A stretch of 64,000 bases of DNA from contig NZ_CP184360.1 of assembly GCF_048595755.1 (NCBI RefSeq), forward strand, positions 2,976,001-3,040,000, given 5' to 3'. Source of the stretch: Luteococcus sp048595755. GTDB lineage: Bacteria > Actinomycetota > Actinomycetes > Propionibacteriales > Propionibacteriaceae. The translations under genes and the position numbers were made by a program. The notes beneath the pieces were generated by a model. The model saw only the letters and a program-made list of their open reading frames with translations. It made no database searches and was not told where the DNA came from. Shown piece by piece: positions 18,561 to 26,455 of this stretch (position 1 is its first letter; each line of letters opens with the position of its first letter).

Positions 18561-21500
18561 ATGGTGGCCCGGGCCACCGACACACACATGTCCCACACAG
18601 ACCCCTCCAGCGACTTCGGCGCCAACGACTGGCTGATCGAGGAAATGTACGAGCAGTACAAGGCCGACCCCAACAGTGTCGACGCCACGTGGGCTGCCTA
18701 CTTCGAGAAGAACTCCCCGGCAGGTGATGCTGCCGACTCGAAGGCACCCAGTGCTACAGCCTCTGCTCCCGCCGCACAGGCGCCCGCCCAGAAGCAGGTC
18801 CCCTCAACTCCGGCTACCAAGCCCCAGCCCTCCCAGGCGAAGGGCGAGGCTCCCCAGCCCAAGCCCCAGACCGACCAGCCCAAGGCCCAGGCAGACCAGT
18901 CCAAGGCCGAGGCTGCCGCCGCCAAGCCCGCCGGCTCCTCCAAGGTGGAGCAGCGCGAGGTGCGCACCGAGGCCCCGGCTACCCCTGGTCACGCCTCGGG
19001 CCTGAGCGCCAATGCGCCCAACCCCGCCAAGCGCCCCAAGACGGAGAAGCAGGAGTCCAAGCGCACCGTCATGAAGGGCGTGCCGATGCGCACGGCCAAG
19101 GCGATGGACGCCTCGCTCACCATGCCCACGGCCACCACCGTGCGCTCCGTGCCGATGAAGCTGGTCATCGACCAGCGCACCGTCATCAACAACTTCCTCA
19201 AGCGCTCCAAGGGCGGCAAGGTCAGCTTCACGCACATCATCGGCTTCGCGATGATCCAGGCGCTGAAGGCCATCCCGGCCATGAACAATGGCTACGACGA
19301 GGAGAACGGCAAGCCCGTCCTGGTCGAGAACCCGTCGATCAACCTGGGCTTGGCCATCGACCTGGTCAAGCCCGACGGCACCCGCAACCTGGTGGTCCCG
19401 GCCATCAAGGAGTGCGAGCAGCTCGACTTCATGCAGTGGTGGGCCGCCTACGAGGAGATCGTCAAGAAGGGCCGCGACGGCAAGCTCGGAGTCGATGACT
19501 TCCAGGGCGTCACCGCCTCGTTGACCAACCCGGGCGGACTGGGCACCAACCATTCGGTGCCGCGCCTGATGAACGGCCAGGGCGTCATCCTGGGCGTCGG
19601 GTCGATCGACTACCCGCCGGAATTCCAGGGCACCAGCGAGAGCCGGATCAACGAGCTGGGCGTCAGCAAGGTCATGACGCTGACCTCCACCTACGATCAC
19701 CGCGTCATCCAGGGCGCCCAGTCGGGTGAGTTCCTGCGGAAGATCCACCAGCTGCTGCTGGGGGCCGACGGCTTCTACGACCAGATCTTCGAGAGCCTGC
19801 GCATCCCCTACCCGCCGCTGCGCTGGGACACCGACGTCAGCGCCCACCGCTACAGCCAGGTGCCCAAGGAGGCTCGCGTCGTCGAGCTGATCCAGGCCTA
19901 CCGCAGCCTGGGCCACCTGATGGCCGGCACCGATCCGCTGGAGTACCGCCAGCGCACCCACCCCGAGCTGGAGCTCGAGGCGCACGGCCTGACCGTCTGG
20001 GACCTTGACCGGCACTTCGCCATCGGAACCTTCGCCGGTGAGTCCCGCAGCTACATGACGCTGCGCGAGATCCTCGACATCCTGCGTGACTCCTACTGCC
20101 ACACCATGGGCATCGAGTACATGCACATCTCGGACGTGGAGCAGCGCACCTGGTTCCAGGAGAAGTTCGAGAAGCCGCACACTCCGCTGCCCCGCGAGGA
20201 GCACCTGCGCATCCTGGACAAGCTGAACGAGGCGGAGATCTTCGAGACCTTCCTGCAGACCAAGTTCGTCGGCCAGAAGCGCTTCAGCCTGGAGGGTGGC
20301 GAGTCCACCATCGTGCTGCTCGACGAGATCTGCGAGCTGGCCGCCGACAAGCACCTCGACGAGGTCTGCATCGGCATGCCACACCGTGGCCGTCTGAACG
20401 TGCTGGCCAACATCGCCGGCAAGAGCTATGGCCAGATCTTCCGCGAGTTCGAGGGCAACATCGGCGTCGCCGGTGGCCAGGGCTCCGGTGACGTGAAGTA
20501 CCACCTGGGCATCGAGGGCAAGTTCAGCGCCGCCAGTGGCAACACCATCCGCACCTCGGTGGCCGCCAACCCGTCGCACCTGGAGACCGTCGACCCGGTG
20601 CTGGAGGGCATCACCCGCGCCAAGCTCGACCGCCTGCCCGGTGCGCTCAACGGCGGCGAGGGCTACCCCGTGCTGCCGATCCTGCTGCACGGCGATGCCG
20701 CCTTCGCCGGCCAGGGCGTGGTCTACGAGGTGCTCCAGATGAGCCAGCTGCGCGGTTACCGCGTCGGTGGCACCGTGCACGTCGTGGTCAACAACCAGGT
20801 GGGCTTCACCACCTCGCCGGTGGAGTCGCGCACCAGCGTCTACTGCACCGACGTGGCCAAGGTGATCCAGGCCCCCGTCATCCATGTCAACGGTGACGAT
20901 CCCGACGCCTGCGTGCGCGCCGCCCGGATCGCCTTCGAGTACCGCCAGCGGTTCAACAAGGACGTCGTGATCGACCTGGTCTGCTACCGCCGTCGTGGCC
21001 ACAACGAGGGCGACGACCCGAGCTTCACGCAGCCCAACATGTACGACCTGATCGAGCAGAAGCGCTCCACGCACAAGCTCTACACCGAGAGCCTGATCGG
21101 TCGTGGCCTGATCACCACCGAGGACGCCGAGAATGTCATGAACCGCTTCCGGGCTCGCCTGGAGGACGTGTTCAAGGAGGCCAAGCAGAGCTCCGGGGAC
21201 GACGACGAGTACACCCGGGTGCCCTACTACCCCACCAAGCCGAACGAGAATGCCGGCACGGCCATCAGCCAGGACATGATGGACGCGGTGGCGCGGGTGC
21301 ACGCCGAGATCCCCGAGGGCTTCACCGGCCACTCGAAGGTGCTGCCCCAGCTGGCTCGTCGCGCCAAGCAGATCAAGGAGGGCCCGATCGACTGGGCCAC
21401 CGGCGAGCTGCTCGCCTTCGGCTCCCTGCTGATGGAGGGCCGCCCGGTGCGCATGTCCGGCCAGGACTCGCGTCGCGGCACCTTCAGCCAGCGCTTCGGT

Positions 21501-22433
21501 GCGATCGTCGACCGCGTCACCAATGAGGCCTACGTTCCGCTGAAGCACCTGAGCAAAGACCAGGCGAACTTCGACATCTACGACTCGCTGCTCAGCGAGT
21601 ACGCGGTGCTGGGCTTCGAGTACGGCTACTCCGTGGCCGCCCCCGAGGCGCTGGTGCTGTGGGAGGCCCAGTTCGGTGACTTCGTCAACGGCGCGCAGAG
21701 CGTCTCCGACGAGTACATCAGCTCTGGCTTCGTGAAGTGGGGCCAGAAGTCGGGCGTCGTGCTGCTGTTGCCGCACGGTTACGAGGGTCAGGGCCCCGAC
21801 CACAGCTCGGCCCGCATCGAGCGTTGGCTGCAGCTGTGCGCCGAGAACAATCTGGCCGTGTGCCAGCCGTCGACGCCGGCCAGCCACTTCCACCTGCTGC
21901 GCCAGCACGCCTACGTGAACTGGCACCGTCCGGTGGTCATCGCCACGCCGAAGTCGATGCTGCGCAACAAGCTGGCCACCAGCCAGCCGGAGGACTTCAC
22001 CAATGGCACCTGGCGTCCGGTGCTGGCCGACCCGTCGATCTCCGATCCGAGCGGTGTCGAGAAGGTGCTGCTGTGCTCCGGCAAGGTCCGTTGGGAGCTG
22101 GTCCAGGCCCGCGCCAAGGCCGGTCTGGAGGGCAAGGTGGCCATCATCCCGCTGGAGCGCCTCTACCCGCTGCCGGCCGAGGAGCTTGCCAACGAGCTCA
22201 AGCAGTACGGCCACGTGTCCGACATCCGGTGGGTGCAGGACGAGCCCGAGAACCAGGGGCCGTGGCCCTTCCTGGCGCTCAACCTGCCGGCTGCCGTCAA
22301 GGAGTACCTGCCCTCGCGTGACCTGGAGATGCGCCTGGTCAGCCGCCCGGCTGCCGCAGCGCCGTCGGTGGGCTCGCACGGGGTGCACATGGAGCAGGAG
22401 CGTGACCTGGTGTCGCGTGCCTTCGCCGACTGA
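18561..22433 (+). CDS. kgd: Multifunctional 2-oxoglutarate metabolism enzyme (E2-E1 fusion)
   Basis: Combines a succinyltransferase-like E2 core with a thiamine-diphosphate E1 of 2-oxoglutarate dehydrogenase, as in mycobacterial Kgd and corynebacterial OdhA. In the 1290-residue product: N-terminal FGANDWLIEEMYEQYKADP (19-37), a linker of Pro/Ala/Lys/Gln repeats (about 55-150) with no lipoyl domain, an E2 catalytic core with TYDHRVIQG near 375, then E1 with HGDAAFAGQG near 710 and NNQVGF near 745 binding ThDP-Mg. The start with upstream GGAAG/AGAAGG is used. A start nine codons later (MSHTDPSS) matches relatives better but has no ribosome-binding site. Confidence 0.96.
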   Translation: MVARATDTHMSHTDPSSDFGANDWLIEEMYEQYKADPNSVDATWAAYFEKNSPAGDAADSKAPSATASAPAAQAPAQKQVPSTPATKPQPSQAKGEAPQPKPQTDQPKAQADQSKAEAAAAKPAGSSKVEQREVRTEAPATPGHASGLSANAPNPAKRPKTEKQESKRTVMKGVPMRTAKAMDASLTMPTATTVRSVPMKLVIDQRTVINNFLKRSKGGKVSFTHIIGFAMIQALKAIPAMNNGYDEENGKPVLVENPSINLGLAIDLVKPDGTRNLVVPAIKECEQLDFMQWWAAYEEIVKKGRDGKLGVDDFQGVTASLTNPGGLGTNHSVPRLMNGQGVILGVGSIDYPPEFQGTSESRINELGVSKVMTLTSTYDHRVIQGAQSGEFLRKIHQLLLGADGFYDQIFESLRIPYPPLRWDTDVSAHRYSQVPKEARVVELIQAYRSLGHLMAGTDPLEYRQRTHPELELEAHGLTVWDLDRHFAIGTFAGESRSYMTLREILDILRDSYCHTMGIEYMHISDVEQRTWFQEKFEKPHTPLPREEHLRILDKLNEAEIFETFLQTKFVGQKRFSLEGGESTIVLLDEICELAADKHLDEVCIGMPHRGRLNVLANIAGKSYGQIFREFEGNIGVAGGQGSGDVKYHLGIEGKFSAASGNTIRTSVAANPSHLETVDPVLEGITRAKLDRLPGALNGGEGYPVLPILLHGDAAFAGQGVVYEVLQMSQLRGYRVGGTVHVVVNNQVGFTTSPVESRTSVYCTDVAKVIQAPVIHVNGDDPDACVRAARIAFEYRQRFNKDVVIDLVCYRRRGHNEGDDPSFTQPNMYDLIEQKRSTHKLYTESLIGRGLITTEDAENVMNRFRARLEDVFKEAKQSSGDDDEYTRVPYYPTKPNENAGTAISQDMMDAVARVHAEIPEGFTGHSKVLPQLARRAKQIKEGPIDWATGELLAFGSLLMEGRPVRMSGQDSRRGTFSQRFGAIVDRVTNEAYVPLKHLSKDQANFDIYDSLLSEYAVLGFEYGYSVAAPEALVLWEAQFGDFVNGAQSVSDEYISSGFVKWGQKSGVVLLLPHGYEGQGPDHSSARIERWLQLCAENNLAVCQPSTPASHFHLLRQHAYVNWHRPVVIATPKSMLRNKLATSQPEDFTNGTWRPVLADPSISDPSGVEKVLLCSGKVRWELVQARAKAGLEGKVAIIPLERLYPLPAEELANELKQYGHVSDIRWVQDEPENQGPWPFLALNLPAAVKEYLPSRDLEMRLVSRPAAAAPSVGSHGVHMEQERDLVSRAFAD

Positions 22434-22609
22434 TGTACTTCACCGACAGAGGTCTGGAGGAGTTGGCCTCCCGTCGCGGAGACGAGGAGGTCAGCTTCGA
22501 CTGGCTTGCCGAGCAGATGCGCACCTTCGTCGACCTGAACCCCGAGTTCGAGGTTGCGGTCGAGCGCCTGGCCACCTGGCTGGCCAGGCTCGACGACGAG
22601 GACGACTGA
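22433..22609 (+). CDS. DUF6104-type small protein coupled to kgd
   Basis: A 58-residue acidic protein, MYFTDRGLEELASRRG at the N-terminus and WLARLDDEDD at the end. Its ATG shares bases with the kgd stop (TGATG), so translation is coupled. I recognise it as the short actinobacterial family DUF6104, of unknown function. No Cys, His cluster, signal peptide or membrane helix. Coupling to kgd is the only functional hint: it could be a small partner of central carbon metabolism. Confidence 0.8.
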   Translation: MYFTDRGLEELASRRGDEEVSFDWLAEQMRTFVDLNPEFEVAVERLATWLARLDDEDD

Positions 22610-22644
22610 CCCTGAGTTCATGACGACGAGGGTCTGACGACGAC

Positions 22645-22690
22645 AGGGGCGGGGCTGCAGTGATCCACTGCAGCCCCGCCCCTTGTTCGT
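22645..22690 (+). terminator. Rho-independent terminator after kgd-DUF6104
   Basis: A perfect 17-bp stem (GGGGCGGGGCTGCAGTG, 3-base loop, full complement) is followed by TTGTTCGTT. It ends the plus-strand kgd transcript, facing the minus-strand membrane gene. Confidence 0.92.
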
Positions 22691-22736
22691 TGGACCTGGG
22701 CTCGTTCCACCCGGGCTCGGTCAGGTCACCTTCCTG

Positions 22737-23117
22737 TCAGGCTCCCGCCTGCTTGAGCTCGTCCAGGTGGACCTTGCCGGCGGCCAGCGCGGTGGCTGCC
22801 GCGACCACTGCGAAGATCCAAAGCCACCACTCCCCCGACCCGCGGGCCGTGGAGACGGCCACCATCACGTGCAGCACTGCGGCAGCGGCAATCAGGCCGA
22901 TGGCCAGGCCCAAGCCCTTCTGGGCCAACCAGGCCAGCCCACCCAGGGCCGCGGCGTAGAGGATGAGCACCACGGCGATCCCGGCCGAGAAGATCCCGTG
23001 GTCAACCAGCAGCGATCCCACGCCGACCACGAGGAATACAACCGCGGTGATCCACGTTCCACCGATGGCGACCCGACGGGACGTTGCGTTGTTGGATGAA
23101 AGGTCAAGTTCTGGCAC
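22737..23117 (-). CDS. Small four-helix membrane protein of unknown function
   Basis: A 126-residue protein, mostly hydrophobic, with four predicted helices (about 20-40, 43-65, 68-85, 95-112), a short charged N-terminus (MPELDLSSNNATSRR) and a basic tail ending KVHLDELKQAGA. No catalytic motif is visible and I do not recognise a family. It is transcribed divergently from whiB1 and may share the palindrome in the gap with it. Confidence 0.7.
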   Translation of the reverse strand: MPELDLSSNNATSRRVAIGGTWITAVVFLVVGVGSLLVDHGIFSAGIAVVLILYAAALGGLAWLAQKGLGLAIGLIAAAAVLHVMVAVSTARGSGEWWLWIFAVVAAATALAAGKVHLDELKQAGA

Positions 23118-23149
23118 GCGGCAACTCTATGCGTCTTTTCAGGGCAAGG

Positions 23150-23167
23150 TGACAGAATCTCTTGTCA
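23150..23167. promoter_or_regulatory. Palindrome TGACA-N8-TGTCA upstream of whiB1
   Basis: A perfect inverted repeat with 5-bp arms and an 8-base spacer in the 189-base divergent gap before whiB1. A -10-like TAGGCT lies at 23195-23200, so the palindrome would cover the -35 region and just upstream. It is an operator candidate. It is not a clean CRP site, although whiB1 in mycobacteria is CRP-controlled. Confidence 0.4.
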
Positions 23168-23306
23168 TCGGGCCTGCGAGTTGCCACACTCATCTAGGCT
23201 GGTTTCACGGGTCGTCCGTGGCGCCGTGCCCCCGGTTGCCCGCCACACCCCGTTCTGGGGAGTTCCGGACTGCGACCCGTTCACATTTTTCTAAGGAGTA
23301 CTACTG

Positions 23307-23558
23307 ATGGATTGGCGCCACAAGGCCGCCTGCCTCACGGAGGATCCGGAACTCTTCTTCCCCATCGGGAACACGGGACCGGCCATTCTCCAGATCGAGG
23401 AGGCCAAGAAGGTCTGCCGTCGCTGCGACGTTCGCGAGCAGTGTCTGGCCTGGGCCATCGAGGCCGGACAGGACCACGGTGTGTGGGGAGGCCTCAGCGA
23501 GGACGAGCGACGCGCCATGAAGCGCCGTCAGGCTCGCTCCCGCCTGCGCAACTCCTGA
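23307..23558 (+). CDS. whiB1: WhiB1-type iron-sulfur transcription factor
   Basis: A 4Fe-4S Wbl protein, probably an essential NO-sensitive regulator that binds the C-terminal domain of the housekeeping sigma factor. The 83 residues have the four cluster ligands Cys9, Cys37, Cys40 and Cys46, the GVWGG turn and a basic C-terminus (RRAMKRRQARSRLR). The N-terminal MDWRHKAACLTEDPELFFP is closest to WhiB1 as I recall it. The start has AAGGAG 8 bases upstream. It is convergent with pdtaS, as in mycobacteria. Confidence 0.93.
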   Translation: MDWRHKAACLTEDPELFFPIGNTGPAILQIEEAKKVCRRCDVREQCLAWAIEAGQDHGVWGGLSEDERRAMKRRQARSRLRNS

Positions 23559-23572
23559 GCCACCGCTGATCA

Positions 23573-23612
23573 ATGACGACAGCCGCCCGGTGATCCGGGC
23601 GGCTGTCGTCAT
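23573..23612. terminator. Bidirectional terminator between whiB1 and pdtaS
   Basis: A perfect 18-bp stem (ATGACGACAGCCGCCCGG, TGAT loop, exact complement) lies 15 bases after the whiB1 stop and 20 bases after the pdtaS stop on the other strand. Plus-side flank is GTTGT. Stem symmetry suits both convergent transcripts. Confidence 0.88.
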
Positions 23613-23631
23613 GTTGTCGGTCACGCCCCCG

Positions 23632-25092
23632 TCACAGGGCGGTCATCGGAACCCTGACCCGTGCTCTTGCCCCCTGCGCGTCGGGGCGGTTCGAGAGTTC
23701 GAAGGAACCACCCATGTCCTGCAACAGGGTGCGCACGATCGACAGGCCGAGGCTGTTGCTCTCATCGATGTCGAAGCCGTCGGGCAGCCCCCTGCCGGCG
23801 TCCAGCACGTCCACCACCAGCTCGGTCTCGCGGTGCTCCGGCCGGACCATCACCTCACCCGATGAGGAGTCCAGGCCGTGCTCAATGGCGTTCTGGCACA
23901 ATTCGGTGACCACCAGGGCCAGCGAGGTGGCGGCGCTGGCGGGGATCATGCCGAAGCTCCCGTCACGGCGGCCCACGACCTTGCCCGACGACGCGGAGAC
24001 ATCCCCCACCATCCGCAGGATCCGGTCGGCCACATCGTCAAAGACCACTTCCTCGTCGAAGGCCTGCGACAGGATCTCGTGGACCACGGCGATCGCCGAG
24101 ACGCGGCTCATCGCATCACGCAGGGCACCCTTGGCCTCGTCGGAGTGGATCCGTCGTGACTGCAGACGCAGCAGGGCCGCGACGGTCTGCAGATTGTTCT
24201 TCACCCGGTGATGGATCTCTCGGATGGTGGCGTCCTTGGTGACCAGCTGGCGCTCCTGCAGTCTCAGCACGGTGATGTCGCGGCACAGCACCAGGGTTCC
24301 CACATTGTCACCCTTGGAGACCAAGGGGATGATGCGCAGCCGCACGCTGGCCCGCGCGTTGGAGACCTCATGCTCCAGCACCCGGCGAGCAGCCAGGTCG
24401 GTGCCGATCTCCTGACCGATGTCCTGCAGTCCCTCCACCAGGGACTGCGTCAGGCTGCGGAAGTGCTCACCGTCCACGTCACCGTCATGGCCCAGCCGGC
24501 GGTAGACGGACACGGCATTGGGACTGGCGAAGTTGATGGTGCCCAGCGGGGACAGCAGCATCAGGCCGTCCCCCACCTTCGGGCTGAAGGTCTGGTCACT
24601 GGGCGGCTCGATCGGGAAGGCGGCATGGTGCAGCATCTCCGCCAGGATCTCGGCCACCTCCAGGTAGGTGTCCTCCAAGGCACCTGGCGCCCTGACCCCC
24701 ATCTGGTTGGTGTGGCGTTCGACCACCGCGATGCAACGTCCCTCTCGCATCACCGGGATGGCCAGCACGTCCACCGGGATGCCCGCGCTGAGCTTGTTGT
24801 CGCTGGTCTCACAGATCTCCTGGGCGAGATAGGCCGAGGTCACCAGGTGCTCTGGATCGTAGGAGATGTCATCGCCCACCACGTCGTCCTCAAGTGCCGT
24901 CGGGCCGGTCTTGGGCCGAACCTGGGCCGCCGCCCAGAAGATGTTGTCGTCGGCATCGGGCACCCACAGGATGAGGTCGCTGAAACTGACGTCGGCCAGC
25001 AGGTGCCACTCGTTGACCAGCCCGCTCAACCAGGCCCGCTCCTGCGTGGTCAGAGTGGTGTGTTCCTTCACGACCTGCGACATCGACAGCAT
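23632..25092 (-). CDS. pdtaS: Cytosolic sensor histidine kinase PdtaS
   Basis: Soluble HisKA_2/HWE-related kinase. The 486 residues hold an N-terminal GAF-like domain (about 1-155), a PAS-like domain (about 165-275), the dimerisation helix IREIHHRVKNNLQTVAAL with the phospho-acceptor His near 295, and an ATPase domain with an N-box ELCQNAIEHGL and G-box DAGRGLPDGF. There is no membrane helix. In mycobacteria PdtaS signals to the RNA-binding antiterminator PdtaR; no pdtaR is in the window, so the partner must lie elsewhere. Confidence 0.9.
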   Translation of the reverse strand: MLSMSQVVKEHTTLTTQERAWLSGLVNEWHLLADVSFSDLILWVPDADDNIFWAAAQVRPKTGPTALEDDVVGDDISYDPEHLVTSAYLAQEICETSDNKLSAGIPVDVLAIPVMREGRCIAVVERHTNQMGVRAPGALEDTYLEVAEILAEMLHHAAFPIEPPSDQTFSPKVGDGLMLLSPLGTINFASPNAVSVYRRLGHDGDVDGEHFRSLTQSLVEGLQDIGQEIGTDLAARRVLEHEVSNARASVRLRIIPLVSKGDNVGTLVLCRDITVLRLQERQLVTKDATIREIHHRVKNNLQTVAALLRLQSRRIHSDEAKGALRDAMSRVSAIAVVHEILSQAFDEEVVFDDVADRILRMVGDVSASSGKVVGRRDGSFGMIPASAATSLALVVTELCQNAIEHGLDSSSGEVMVRPEHRETELVVDVLDAGRGLPDGFDIDESNSLGLSIVRTLLQDMGGSFELSNRPDAQGARARVRVPMTAL

Positions 25093-25129
25093 GGTGACAC
25101 CCTAGCCAGCCACCCGCACGCGTGCCGAT

Positions 25130-25160
25130 TTGGTGCGGCAGGTACAACGGATGGAATAAT
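25130..25160 (+). promoter_or_regulatory. Probable promoter of bL37
   Basis: TTGGTG (25130-25135) and GAATAA (25154-25159, followed by T) are 18 bases apart, a reasonable housekeeping promoter in the divergent gap between pdtaS and the bL37 gene. Predicted leader about 75 bases. It serves the short bL37 gene, which has its own terminator. Confidence 0.5.
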
Positions 25161-25240
25161 CGTGTCTCGTGCCCGGTGCTGCCGGGGTGCGGCACCGTGG
25201 GTGCCGTTCAGAGACCAGACCAGATGGATGAGGAGTCGTC

Positions 25241-25315
25241 ATGAGCAAGCGTGGACGCAAGCGTCGCTCTCGCAAGAACAATGGCGCGAATCACGGCAAG
25301 CGTCCCAACGCCTGA
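25241..25315 (+). CDS. 50S ribosomal protein bL37 (24 residues)
   Basis: A very short gene encoding a basic peptide that begins MSKRGRKRRSRKNN and ends NHGKRPNA, 24 residues in all. It is near-identical in design to the actinobacterial bL37 first seen in mycobacterial ribosome structures, whose C-terminus I recall as the same ANHGKRPNA. AGGAG lies 5 bases before the ATG. It has its own candidate promoter and is followed 20 bases later by a terminator, so it is a genuine stand-alone gene. At this size it is easily missed by gene finders. Confidence 0.93.
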   Translation: MSKRGRKRRSRKNNGANHGKRPNA

Positions 25316-25334
25316 TTCCGCACCATGACAGAGC

Positions 25335-25365
25335 GCAACCCCCGGCCCAGGCCGGGGGTTGCTTC
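25335..25365 (+). terminator. Terminator after bL37
   Basis: A 12-bp GC-rich stem (GCAACCCCCGGC paired with GCCGGGGGTTGC, loop CCAG) followed by TTCGTC. Located between bL37 and the convergent end of rsrA. Confidence 0.85.
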
Positions 25366-25386
25366 GTCATGCGGGCAATTGCCCAC

Positions 25387-25659
25387 TCACTGCTGCTCGT
25401 GCATGGTGATCGACATCTTGACGATCCGCATCCGCAGCTCACTGCTGGCGGTGGTCGGCGGGCAGCAACGCCGCACCAGGGCGCTGATCGCCTGCTCGAT
25501 GTCGAAGTTCTCCAGACACTTCTCGCACGCATCAAGGTGGAGCCGGATCAGGTCGGAGTCGTGTTCGTCCAGTTCGCCGTGCAGGAAGGCCTGCACCTGA
25601 CCCAAGGCGCGGGTACAGGCGTCCTCGGGATCCTGAGCATGGTCCAGAGAGTCAGTCAT
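25387..25659 (-). CDS. rsrA: Redox-sensing anti-sigma factor (RsrA/RshA type)
   Basis: A 90-residue zinc-binding anti-sigma factor that holds SigR inactive until disulfide stress oxidises it. The ZAS signature HLDACEKC (about 45-52), with a preceding His in FLHGELDEHD and a further Cys pair RRCC, matches the mycothiol-system type. Its start lies inside the last codons of sigR (8-base overlap), which fixes a 1:1 translational coupling. The start MTDSLDHAQD is chosen because an upstream start would extend into an unlikely Arg/Ser stretch. Confidence 0.93.
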   Translation of the reverse strand: MTDSLDHAQDPEDACTRALGQVQAFLHGELDEHDSDLIRLHLDACEKCLENFDIEQAISALVRRCCPPTTASSELRMRIVKMSITMHEQQ

Positions 25660-26335
25660 CGGAGCCTCCCTTGGCCTTGCCGATCCCCTGCTCCGCGGCG
25701 TGGTCGGCCAGCTTGTCACGCAGCTGCTTGCGGCCACGGTTGAGGCGCGACATCACGGTGCCGATCGGCGTGCCCATGATCTCGGCGATCTCCTTGTACG
25801 CGAAACCTTCCACGTCGGCCAGCAGGACGGCCGTACGGAAGTCAGGAGCCAAGGAGTTGAGCGCCTCCAGGACCGCCCCGTCGGGGATCCGGTCGAGCGC
25901 CTCCATCTCGGCCGAACGCAAGCCCGTGGAGGTGTGCGACTCGGCCTGGGCCAGCTGCCAGTCCTCGACCTCGGCCCCGCCGGTGGTCTGGGGCTGCCGC
26001 TGCGCCTTGCGATAACTGTTGATGTAGGTGTTGGTGAGGATCCGGTAGAGCCAGGCCTTGAGGTTGGTTCCCGGCTTGAACTGGTGGAAGGAACTGAAGG
26101 CCTTGGCATAGGTCTCCTGCACCACGTCCTCCGCATCGGCGGGGTTGCGTGTCATGCGCAGGGCAGCGCCGTAGAGCTGGTCGAGGTAGACCATTGCGTC
26201 GCGCTCGAAGCGAGCGGCTCGCTGCTCGTCGGTCTCCTCGTCCGCGAAGGCGGCTTCAAGCTCGTCGACGGACGCGTCGGCTCGCTGGCCGCCGTTGGCG
26301 TCCAGCTCGTCATGGGTGGCACCTGGAAGAGTCAT
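25652..26335 (-). CDS. sigR: ECF sigma factor SigR/SigH (thiol-oxidative stress)
   Basis: Directs RNA polymerase to disulfide-stress genes. The 227-residue form has sigma region 2 (about 40-110; LYGAALRMTRNPADAEDVVQ, then KAWLYRILTNTYINSYRK), a linker, and region 4 with the recognition helix near IAEIMGTPIGTVMSRLNRGRK (about 183-203). The ATG at MTLPGATHDELD is used. The frame stays open to GTG/ATG at 26413/26410, which would add 26 residues and lies 3-6 bases after the predicted start of the SigR-type promoter. Two isoforms are therefore possible, as known in Streptomyces. Confidence 0.93.
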   Translation of the reverse strand: MTLPGATHDELDANGGQRADASVDELEAAFADEETDEQRAARFERDAMVYLDQLYGAALRMTRNPADAEDVVQETYAKAFSSFHQFKPGTNLKAWLYRILTNTYINSYRKAQRQPQTTGGAEVEDWQLAQAESHTSTGLRSAEMEALDRIPDGAVLEALNSLAPDFRTAVLLADVEGFAYKEIAEIMGTPIGTVMSRLNRGRKQLRDKLADHAAEQGIGKAKGGSDD

Positions 26336-26422
26336 CACGTATGACAGTACCGAATCGTGTGACCTCATCGGGATGACGGGCCCGGGCGCGGGACGTTCGA
26401 GGAGCTTCATCACGGTGACTGG

Positions 26423-26448
26423 AACGCCCCTGCGCCCCCGGATATTCC
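26423..26448 (-). promoter_or_regulatory. SigR-dependent autoregulatory promoter
   Basis: On the minus strand GGAAT (26448-26444) is followed after exactly 18 bases by GTT (26425-26423), the consensus of SigR/SigH promoters. The predicted start at about 26416 is 3 bases before an in-frame GTG and 6 before an ATG of the sigR frame, so the induced message would be nearly leaderless. The element lies mostly between sigR and the upstream hydrolase gene, close to that gene's stop. Confidence 0.8.
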
Positions 26449-26455
26449 GGCGGCC

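Noticed and set aside
18804..22388. A 1194-codon open frame antisense to kgd
   Set aside because: Overlaps a certain gene entirely; its product is Leu/Gly/Val/His-rich with no motif, as expected from complementing GC-rich codons.
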